Source: Caulobacter sp. S45 (GTDB lineage: Bacteria > Pseudomonadota > Alphaproteobacteria > Caulobacterales > Caulobacteraceae). From it: a DNA stretch of 64,000 nucleotides. Below the pieces are notes generated by a model that was not told where the DNA came from, searched no databases, and saw only the letters and a list, made by a program, of their open reading frames with translations. Each line of letters starts with the position of its first letter. Position 1 is the stretch's first letter. This document shows, one piece after another, positions 27,627-35,100 of this stretch. The stretch covers positions 1 to 64,000 of the forward strand of contig NZ_LMUL01000002.1 of assembly GCF_009765965.1 (NCBI RefSeq), read 5' to 3'. A program made the translations under genes and the position numbers.

Positions 27627-27995
27627 TCATGCCGCTTCGACGACCTCTTTCTGGTCGGGCTTGTCGAGGGACTTCAACTCGTGCTGCGGCGTGGCCACCA
27701 CCACCTTGGAAAAGAAGCGCTCGACGCCGTCCTTGTCGGTGTAGCGGTCGTGACGGATCTCGCCTTCGACGAACACCTTGGTCCCGGTCGGCAGGCTGCA
27801 GCCTTCCAGCCACTTCACGGTGCCGGCGTTCCAGACCTCCACGGTGTGCCAGGTCGTGTAGTCCTTCTTCGCCCCTTCCTTCTTGGTGTAGCGGCTCGTC
27901 GCCACCCGCAGGGTCGCCACCTTCTTGCCGCCCGCCGTGGTGCGGACTTCAGCTTCGGCGCCGGTGAAGCCGATCAGTTGGACCTTGTTGAGCAT
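27627..27995 (-). CDS. ssb: Plasmid single-stranded DNA-binding protein
   Basis: A 122-residue OB-fold SSB: MLNKVQLIGFTGAEAEVRT, then VATLRVATSRY, WHTVEVWN and KVFVEGEIRHDRYTDKDG. It is shorter than chromosomal SSB and lacks the acidic DDDIPF-type tip, ending DQKEVVEAA, so it should not recruit partners through the normal SSB tail. It probably coats transferred or replicating plasmid DNA. A long structured leader precedes it. Confidence 0.88.
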   Translation of the reverse strand: MLNKVQLIGFTGAEAEVRTTAGGKKVATLRVATSRYTKKEGAKKDYTTWHTVEVWNAGTVKWLEGCSLPTGTKVFVEGEIRHDRYTDKDGVERFFSKVVVATPQHELKSLDKPDQKEVVEAA

Positions 27996-28009
27996 CGTCT
28001 TTCTCCATC

Positions 28010-28240
28010 TTCCGCCCAGAAGAGCCCGGGCGGCCCGCGGTCCCTGCCGCGATCACGAGACCGCCCAGGACGGGGACAAGGGAGGGGATGAAGCTCGGCG
28101 GGGCTGGAAACCGGTCTGCAGCGGCGCTAGCTGCGAAGACCGGAGGGTCCGGGCCGGCCGCCTCGCTGGCGAGGTCGGCTTCAACCCCGAGCGACCCGGC
28201 CTAGGTTTACGTGATTGATCGCGCGGGAACGTCTGCCGCC
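28010..28240 (-). ncRNA. Structured 5' leader of ssb (copy L1)
   Basis: About 230 bp between the ssb start and an unknown promoter, similar to L2 at 29020-29225. Paired segments: TGAAGC 28089-28094 with GCTTCA 28178-28183; CCGGTCT 28111-28117 with AGACCGG 28137-28143; GCAGC 28118-28122 with GCTGC 28130-28134; CCTCGC 28161-28166 with GCGAGG 28169-28174. Stem positions equal to those of L2 carry different but still complementary bases. RNA class not recognised; it could also act as DNA. Confidence 0.5.
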
Positions 28241-28793
28241 GCGGCTGACCGGGGAAGAGCGAAAGCGGGCCTCAACGCCCCACTGAACCTTCGCCGCCCG
28301 AGATCAGAGCCGCAATCGGCCAAGGCCACCCTGGCGATCCAGCGACGAAAGGCACAGGCGCCACGAGAGGGAAGGGGAGGGCGCAACGCCAAACCGACCG
28401 GACCTGGGATGAACCGGCCACCCCGGGCAGGAAACCCAGACCCCTAACCGGGCCAAGGCTGCTCCACCGAAGACCTTCACCAACGCCCCCACCCACTTGG
28501 CCGCCGTGAATTCCGCCAGGATATGGGGGGCCACCCTCCACCGAAGCCCGCAAGCTCGGGCACCTTCTGGCGACGCCGGCCCCATCGCGCCACCGCCTGC
28601 CATCCTCGCCGGCGGGGAAACGGGCGGCGCAAAGCCCGGCGGACTGAACCGCCGACAGAACGAATCACCAACCTCAACCGGCGGCGCCCCACCCGGCCTG
28701 ACCCCCTAGCCGTTGGAAAGTGTTCCCCGCCTGTTCAACAACACAACGACGGCGGCGCCCGAGAGTGCCGCCATCAGAGCCGTCCGCGCCCCC
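28241..28793. other. No gene seen
   Basis: High-GC stretch with several short open frames on both strands, none with recognisable sequence or a convincing ribosome binding site. One minus-strand piece near 28400-28520 (HILAEFTAAKWVGALVKV) looks somewhat protein-like and may be the remnant of a lost gene. I cannot support a feature. Confidence 0.4.
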
Positions 28794-29009
28794 TCAGTGA
28801 AGGGTTCGATCGACCGCGATCAGCTTGGCGAAATGCGAAATGGCGCCCGCCTCGAGTTGAAAGATCGTGCAGGTGATCTCTTCCTGCCGGTCCAGCTCCT
28901 CGAGCACCGACCAGACGTCCCAGCACTCGGCGACCACGTACCAGCAGTCAACGTCGTAGAATTGATTGGCGTGTTCCAACACCGCCTGCGCCATCGCCAT
29001 GCTCGCCAT
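28794..29009 (-). CDS. Small hypothetical protein, 71 aa
   Basis: Starts MASMAMAQAVLEHANQFYDV and has a WYVVAECWDVWSVLEELDR core, with tryptophans and acidic residues in a compact fold. No family recognised. A ribosome-binding GGGAGATGG lies just before the ATG. It stands alone behind leader L2, the same way ssb stands behind L1, so the two are probably regulated alike. Confidence 0.6.
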   Translation of the reverse strand: MASMAMAQAVLEHANQFYDVDCWYVVAECWDVWSVLEELDRQEEITCTIFQLEAGAISHFAKLIAVDRTLH

Positions 29010-29019
29010 CGTCCATCTC

Positions 29020-29225
29020 CCGTCTGGATCTGCGGGCTCATCCCGCGATCATGCGACCGGCCGGGGCGGGGAGAGGGGCCGGCCACAAGGTCGGCGGCGG
29101 CGGAAACCGGCCTGCACGGCGCGCAGCAACGGAAGGCCGGAGGGTCCGCCGACGCCGCCTCGCCAAGCGAGGTCGCCTTGTGGCCGGACGGCCCCGTTCC
29201 AGGTTTGCATGTCGATCGCGGTCAG
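29020..29225 (-). ncRNA. Structured 5' leader of the 71-aa gene (copy L2)
   Basis: Homologous to L1. Conserved words: CCGCGATCAYGMGACCG, GGAAACCGGYCTGCA, CCGGAGGGTCCG, CCGCCTCGC and GCGAGGTCG. Stems: GGCCACAAGG 29081-29090 with CCTTGTGGCC 29176-29185; CCGGCCT 29107-29113 with AGGCCGG 29134-29140; CCTCGC 29158-29163 with GCGAGG 29167-29172 around CAA. CCGGCCT/AGGCCGG corresponds to CCGGTCT/AGACCGG in L1, a compensatory change. Confidence 0.55.
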
Positions 29226-29299
29226 CCCGCGCCCTGGCCGGAGAAACCTCGGCGCCTTGGTAGGCCCCTCGCGGAACACCAACCGGCTTCGAAAACGCG

Positions 29300-29332
29300 A
29301 AAAACGGCGACCTCTCGGCCGCCGCCTCGCCG
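29300..29332 (-). terminator. Terminator after the DUF2493 gene
   Basis: CGGCGA (29305-29310) pairs with TCGCCG (29327-29332); on the minus strand the stem is followed by TTTTT. It begins five bases after the stop codon of the DUF2493 gene. Confidence 0.6.
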
Positions 29333-29337
29333 GGGTG

Positions 29338-30270
29338 TCAGGCCTTGGCCCGAACCGGATGGTGACGAATGCCCCGTTCGTTGGCCTTCTGACCCAGGTT
29401 CAAAGCAGGTCCGAAGTCATGCATGCCCTCGCTTCGACCCGGGTTGACCGAATTGGCCAGGGTGAGGACGCAGACCGGATCCAGCTCGAGCATCTGATCG
29501 TTGGCCCGGAACGGGGCCGCCCGGCCGTTGCCGTCGAAGTCCGCCTTGGCCAGCACCAAGGTGACGCCCTTCTGGTTGGCCCACTTGATGGCCAGCTTCT
29601 CGCCGCCTCGCGCGCCCGAGGTGGCGAGCGCCATGTCGGGCCATTGGCTGCGCGCCCAGTTCAGAGCATCGAAGATGCGCCCGGCGTCCTCGGCCGTATC
29701 GGCCTGTGGCGCGGCGCGAAAGGCGACGATCGTTGAGCCCGGGTGGGCGATCTGGTGTTTGCGGGCCTTCTGGGCCCGCAGAGCCTCGCGCGCGTCAATC
29801 TGGGCGGCCGTGGTACGCGACGCCTTCACCGAGCCCTTCCAGGGGCTCCAGACCTCGCCCGTGGTGGTGGTGTAGCTCGCCGAAGCCGCATCGCGGATCA
29901 GCTCCAGGGCCAGGGTGGCCACATCGGCCGCGCGGGCCCGGCGGGTCGCTTCCTGGATCTCGACGTCGAGGATTTCCGACCCATCGAAATCCCGCACCAG
30001 ACCATTGAGGGTGTCTCGCGCTTTGTCGCCGTCGCGCTCGATGCGCTGCGCCGCGGAGTGGAAGGCGCCGATCAGCGCTTCGCAGACGACGCCCGCGACA
30101 TCCTCCAGGGCGGTCTCGGTCACCAGGTCCAGAACCTCGTTCATCAGGCCATGGCCCAGCTGCAGCAAGGCGTCTTCCTGCGGATAGGGTCGCGGATCCT
30201 CCAGTTCGAGCGCTTGGGACTCGAAGAGCGTCAAGCGGTCGTCTGTAGGGAGGGGGGAGAGAAGGGGCAT
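29338..30270 (-). CDS. DUF2493-family plasmid protein
   Basis: 310 residues from ATG 30270 (MPLLSPLPTDDRLTLFESQ). The N-terminal two thirds is helical and acidic. The C-terminal third has the DUF2493 pattern: HPGSTIVAFRAAPQADTAED in the first strand-turn region, then DMALATSGARGGEKLAIKWA and KGVTLVLAKADFDGNGRAAP, a Rossmann-like fold related to nucleotide- or ADP-ribose-binding proteins. These proteins are common on conjugative alphaproteobacterial plasmids; the role is unknown. A hairpin leader precedes it and a terminator follows. Confidence 0.7.
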   Translation of the reverse strand: MPLLSPLPTDDRLTLFESQALELEDPRPYPQEDALLQLGHGLMNEVLDLVTETALEDVAGVVCEALIGAFHSAAQRIERDGDKARDTLNGLVRDFDGSEILDVEIQEATRRARAADVATLALELIRDAASASYTTTTGEVWSPWKGSVKASRTTAAQIDAREALRAQKARKHQIAHPGSTIVAFRAAPQADTAEDAGRIFDALNWARSQWPDMALATSGARGGEKLAIKWANQKGVTLVLAKADFDGNGRAAPFRANDQMLELDPVCVLTLANSVNPGRSEGMHDFGPALNLGQKANERGIRHHPVRAKA

Positions 30271-30337
30271 GGGATCGTCCTGTCGGTTGGAGGGGGAGCC
30301 CGTCGGCTCGTGACCGCCCGCGCCGACAGACGGCGTT

Positions 30338-30374
30338 CGCCACAAGGGCTTTGAGCGCAGCGTCCCTTGTGGCG
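30338..30374 (-). promoter_or_regulatory. Hairpin in the leader of the DUF2493 gene (L3)
   Basis: CGCCACAAGGG (30338-30348) and CCCTTGTGGCG (30364-30374) are a perfect 11-bp inverted repeat with a 15-base loop, 68 bp upstream of the start codon. The CCACAAGG/CCTTGTGG core is the same as the outer stem of leader L2, but the rest of L2 is missing. Confidence 0.5.
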
Positions 30375-30468
30375 GGCGCCGGATGGTGGCGAGGTCATTC
30401 GAGCCAAAGGGCTTGCGCCTCACCCAAAGGCCTGACCTGCCTCGCCGCACCCGACAGTCGGGCGCGCC

Positions 30469-30951
30469 CTAAACGAGACCCGCCAAGGCCCGACGAACCA
30501 CCGGGTCGCGATCCGCCCGCCAGGCCGCGCCCGCCCGTACCCCCTGGGCGCGATGAGACGGGCAGTAGGGGCCGTGGGCCAGCCGCCCGCAGAAGCTGAA
30601 GTCGTCCGCCTTCGGATCGCCGATCGGCCATTTGCAGGTGTGGGCGCCCAGCGCGGTCATCGACGTGATCAGACCCGGGCCCTCCATCGACGGTGCGGGC
30701 GTCGGCGACACCGGTCGTGGTTCGAGGCGCCGTCTGACGGGAGCCGCTGGCCTGGCCGACCGGACCTTGGCCGGCTTGGTTGGGCGTGAGGGAACCGCGC
30801 GACCGCCCAGCCCCAAACGATGGACCTTGCCGATGACGGCGTTGCGGGTGACTCCGCCCAGCTGCTTTGCGATCTGCGCGGCAGACAGCCCGTCGAGCCA
30901 GAGCTTCGAGAGGGTAGTGACACGGTCGTCGGACCAGGCGAGGTCGGACAT
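30469..30951 (-). CDS. GcrA-like cell cycle regulator paralogue
   Basis: GcrA is an alphaproteobacterial transcription factor that recruits RNA polymerase at GANTC sites methylated by CcrM. The 160-residue protein from ATG 30951 has the GcrA N-terminal HTH: WSDDRVTTLSKLWLDGLSAA (5-24), QIAKQLGG, then TRNAVIGKVHRLGL. The C-terminus has the sigma70-contact region with Cys/His pairs (CKWPIGD, FCG, YCPSHR). The linker is Pro/Arg-rich. A plasmid copy could alter host cell-cycle transcription or time plasmid genes. Confidence 0.85.
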   Translation of the reverse strand: MSDLAWSDDRVTTLSKLWLDGLSAAQIAKQLGGVTRNAVIGKVHRLGLGGRAVPSRPTKPAKVRSARPAAPVRRRLEPRPVSPTPAPSMEGPGLITSMTALGAHTCKWPIGDPKADDFSFCGRLAHGPYCPSHRAQGVRAGAAWRADRDPVVRRALAGLV

Positions 30952-31028
30952 GGGAGAATCCTCCAGACGCGCTCGGATCGAGCGCACCCAGCCCCGCCCT
31001 TCCTCCACCTCCCCGCGGAGGAGACCGC

Positions 31029-31754
31029 CTACATCAGCCCAAGGGACCTCAGGCTCGCCACCTGGCCGCCCGCGACCACGAGATGATCGTGCACGACGAT
31101 CTGCAGCGCCTTGGCGGCCTCCACCACCAGCTTGGTCATGTCGATGTCGGCTCGGGAGGGCGTGGGGTCGCCCGAAGGATGATTATGGGCCAGCAGGATC
31201 GCACTGGCCGACAGCTCCAACGCCCGGCGCACCACCTCGCGCGGATAGACCGGAGCGTGGTCGACGCTGCCGACGCCCAAACACTCGTCGGCGATCAGGC
31301 AATTGCGCTTGTCCAGGAACAGCACGTGGAAGACCTCCCGCGGCAAGGCCGCAAGACGCACCCGCAGGTAGGACCTGACCGCATCGAACGAGGACAGCAC
31401 CGTGCGCTGGCGCAGGGGATACTCCAGCGCGCGCTGGAGCAGAGCGTGCAGCAAGCTGAGCTGACGCGCCGCGTCCACGCCAATCACCCTGGCCAAATCC
31501 GCCTCGGCCGCACCGAGGATCCGCCCGACGCCGCCGAAGCGGCCAAGCAGCGCATCCGCCGCCAAGATAGGATCGGCGCCGGGCGCAAGGCACCGCGAGA
31601 GCACCAAGGCGAGGGTGTCGCCTTCATCGAGCCCTTCGACGCCGCTGGCGACGAAGCGCTGTTGCAGGTCGATGCAGCCAATAACCCCCCCGAAGGCGGG
31701 CCTGGACGACGCCTCGGCGACGCCGCCCGCGAATAGGTCGCCTTGCTCAGTCAT
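31029..31754 (-). CDS. radC: RadC-family JAB-domain protein
   Basis: 241 residues. The C-terminal MPN/JAMM metalloprotease-like domain has LLAHNHPSGDPTPSRADIDM, with the metal-binding His-x-His and Asp. Upstream, an HhH-like region (FGGVGRILGAAEADLARVIG) precedes DAVRSYLRVRL and EVFHVLFLDKRNCLI. Such RadC proteins are typical cargo of conjugative plasmids and phages; the enzymatic role is not settled. It overlaps the next gene upstream by 8 bp, so the two are one unit. Confidence 0.9.
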   Translation of the reverse strand: MTEQGDLFAGGVAEASSRPAFGGVIGCIDLQQRFVASGVEGLDEGDTLALVLSRCLAPGADPILAADALLGRFGGVGRILGAAEADLARVIGVDAARQLSLLHALLQRALEYPLRQRTVLSSFDAVRSYLRVRLAALPREVFHVLFLDKRNCLIADECLGVGSVDHAPVYPREVVRRALELSASAILLAHNHPSGDPTPSRADIDMTKLVVEAAKALQIVVHDHLVVAGGQVASLRSLGLM

Positions 31755-32118
31755 CGGCCCGCTCTCCGGCCGAGGCGGCGACGCCGAGCAACTGGGCGTG
31801 GTACGGGTGGTAACGCTGGACCGTGCGGACCGCAGCCGCCCACACCTCCGCGGCGCGCGCCGCGTCCACCTCGAAGGCGTCCAGACCCAGCGCGAGGTAA
31901 GGCAGGGCCCAGTCGCAATCTTCCTCGAACCAGCCGTCGCAGCTGTAGGCGGTCGAGCGGACCGGATCGGGCATCCGGGCCAGCGCGGTCAGGGACACGC
32001 GCAGGCCCCCATGCGAGGCGGTCGTTACAGACACCGCCTCAGGCCCCAGCGGGGTGACGGTTTGGATCGGGCCCCACGGCGAGGAGCTCCCAGGCTTGGG
32101 CGGGAAGGGGTAGAGCAT
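31747..32118 (-). CDS. DUF7007-like plasmid protein
   Basis: 123 residues. WGPIQTVTPLGPEAVSVTTA followed by SHGGLRVS matches my memory of the DUF7007 pattern found on alphaproteobacterial conjugative elements. The second half has DGWFEEDCDWALPYLAL, a short helical domain. It overlaps radC by 8 bp and lies 72 bp after the large methylase/helicase gene. No known function. Confidence 0.6.
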   Translation of the reverse strand: MLYPFPPKPGSSSPWGPIQTVTPLGPEAVSVTTASHGGLRVSLTALARMPDPVRSTAYSCDGWFEEDCDWALPYLALGLDAFEVDAARAAEVWAAAVRTVQRYHPYHAQLLGVAASAGERADD

Positions 32119-32190
32119 GGCCGGCGTCCGCGTCGGGCGGGGACCATTCCCCAGCCCGGCTCGCCTCCCGGACCCCTTCCTCCAAGCTCC

Positions 32191-35100
32191 CTACGCCGCC
32201 TTCGGCAGCACCGACTGCGGCGGCCATTTGGCCAGCACCGCCGCCAGCACCTGCGCCTGCTCCACCGGCACGAACACCCGCGGCGTGTAGGCGATGATCT
32301 CGGTGAAACAGCCAAGCGCCGCGAAGGACGACCGCTGGGACGCAGCCCCCACCACCTCGATCCGCATACGGTCCATCACCTTGGCGCGGCGCAGCCACAG
32401 GCCGCCGGCCAGGCAGAGCGCCACGCCGTCTTCGAGGATGAGCCGGGAGACCTGGTGCGGATCGCCGTAAGCGTTGGCGACGTCGGACAGTCCGAGCGCC
32501 ACCTTCAGGGCGGGGACCTGCCCAGGATCGATCAAGCGGCCGAGCCAACGGCGCCCATCCGGAGCCTTCAACCGCCGCACCGAGGTCCCCTTGTCCGGCA
32601 GGTGGGTCCAGATCGGCAGCAGCAGGCCCGAGACCAACACCAGGTCGCGGGTGATCCACGGATCGGCCTCCGCCACCTCCTTGTCCCAGGCCCCGCGCCA
32701 CGCGGCCTCGCCGGTCGCCTCCCAGGCCGATTCCTCGAACCCCTTCAACGACGCGATCGTCCGCTTCTCGGGGCGGATCAGGCGCACGGCCGGGATCAGG
32801 TGGTCCTGGTCGTCCGTTGTGGTCAGGCCTTGGACCACGAGGGCGGCGCGGCCGGACTTGCTGTTCACCGCGAACACAACGCCGTCGCGCTCGAGACCCG
32901 CCAGGGCCTCGTCGGGCGAGGTCAGCTCGCGCCGGGTGCGCACCTGGAAGCGCAGAAGCTTGGTCTGGGCCCCGGTCACGGCATCTGTGCGAACCACTTC
33001 CTCGTCCAAGATCGCCACGTCGTCGGCGACGATGTCCTCCATCCCCCGGTCCAGGAGACCGGACTGAGCGGCCCGCTCCAGGATCGAGGACAGGATCGCG
33101 TCAAAGGCCGCGAACAGCGCGTTCTGGTCGGCGATCCTCAGCGCCAACAGGCGATTGAGGAAGGTGTTCATTGGCGGCATGTCGTCGGCGTCCTTGAGAT
33201 TGCCCTCATGATCGAGCAACCGCAGACCGGTCTTCTCCTCAAAGGTTGGCCGAGACATCGCCTCGACGTTGCCAAAGTGCAGGCCGACGTAGAAGGCCTG
33301 CAGGGCGCGGTGCGCGAAGGGGCTTTCCAGATTGTCCTCGGCGCGGAAAAGGCCGTTGCCCGCCGTCCGCCGCTCGCCCCGGGTCAGGGCGCCCAGGCTG
33401 TCGAGACGCCGAGCTATGGTCGAGGTGAACCGCTTCTCGCCGTGGATATCCGTCGTCACCGGCCGAAACAGCGGCGCACAAGCCTGATTGGTCCGGTGCG
33501 ACCGGCCAAGGCCCTGGATCGCGGAGTCGGCGCGCCAGCCCGGCTCGACCAGATAGTGGACCCTGCGTTGCTGGTTCTGGGCAGCAAGGTCGGCGTGGTA
33601 GCTGCGTCCCGTGCCGCCGGCGTCGGAGAACACCAGCACCCGCTTCTTGCCCGCCATGAAGGCGTCGGTCTCGGCCTTGGCGGCCGAGGCGCTACGGCGC
33701 TCAACCACGCGCCGGCCGTCGCGGACGATCACTCGGCGCGAGCGTCCGGTGATCTCGGCGACCTGTTCGGTCCCGAGGTGGTCCAGCACCGCGTCCAGCA
33801 CCCCGGGCACGGCCGGCAGACAGGCGAGGTTGGTGACAAGCTCGTCGCGAAGCCGGAGGGCCTCCTGGCTGGCCACCGGCCGCCCGGCCTCGTCGGTCAC
33901 CGGGACCATGGTCACCGCGCCGCTGTCATCCTCCACGGCCTGCATCGCCATCACGGGGAAGGCACCCATGAGATAGTCGAGCACCTGGTCCTTGGGCGTC
34001 AGGTCGACGGCGAGGTTGTTCCACTCCTCAGGCGGGATTTCCGCCAGGCGCCGCTCCATCACCGCCTCGTTGGTCGAGACCACCTGGACCACGGCGGAAC
34101 GGCCGGCCGCCAGGTCCTCCCGGATCGAGGCCACTAGGGACGGGGCCTTCAGGCCCGAGAGCAAATGGCCGAAGAAGCGGAGCTTCGCCCCCTCGAACGC
34201 CGACATCACCGCCGACGCCGCTTGGCCGGACTTGGGCTTGCCGTCCTCGCTGACCCCGACCGCGTCCAGGGCGGCGCGCAGGTTCCTGTGGATCAGCTGG
34301 TAAGCGTCGGCCCAGGCGTCCCAGACGCCGATGTCGTTTTCCGAGAGGGGATGGCGAAGCGCCTCGTACTCGACCCCCTCGAACGACAGAGAGCGGGCGA
34401 TGTAGAGGCCCATGGCCTTCAGCTCCCGCGCGATCAGCTCCATGACCGCGACCCCGCCGGTTTCGACCGCGTTCATGAAGGCGTCGCGGGTGGGGAAGGG
34501 GGCCTCAGGGCCGCCCCAAAGGCCGAGCCGGGCTGCGTAGGCTAGGTTTTCGGCCGTGGTGGCCCCGGTCGCCGAGACATAGAGGATCCGCGCATTGGGC
34601 AGGCGGTTCTGCAGCGCCAGTCCCGCCATGCCTTGCTGGGAAGCCTTCTTGGTCCCGCGCGCACCCTTGCCGCCGCCGGCGGCGTTGGCCATCGCGTGGG
34701 CCTCGTCGAACACGATCACCCCGTCGAAGTCCGCGCCCAGCCAAGTGACGATCTGGTCGAGCCGCGAGGGCCGATCGCCTCGGGCCGGCTGCCGAAGGGT
34801 GGCGTAGGTGGTGTAAAGGACGCCCTGGTCCATGCGGATGGCGTCCGCCTGCTTCCAGGCCGACTGCGGGGTGATGTCCGCCGCGGTCCCGCCGATGGCC
34901 ATCCAGTCGCGCCGCGCGTCCTCCAGCAGGGGATCGTTCTTCGACAGCCAGACCGCGCGGCGACGGCCCTGGGCCAGGTTGTCGGCGATCACGCCGGCGA
35001 TCTCCCGGCCCTTGCCGCACCCGGTGCCGTCGCCGAGGAAGTGGCCCTTGCGGAAGCGCACTGCGCCCGGATGGTCGTCGGCGGTCAGCACCACCAGGTG

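Noticed and set aside
28241-28793. Several short open frames between leader L1 and the 71-residue gene
   Set aside because: None shows a family pattern or ribosome site; at most a gene remnant.
31615-34137. An 840-codon plus-strand frame
   Set aside because: It is the antisense of radC, the DUF7007-like gene and the methylase/helicase, with His/Arg/Gly-rich shadow composition.
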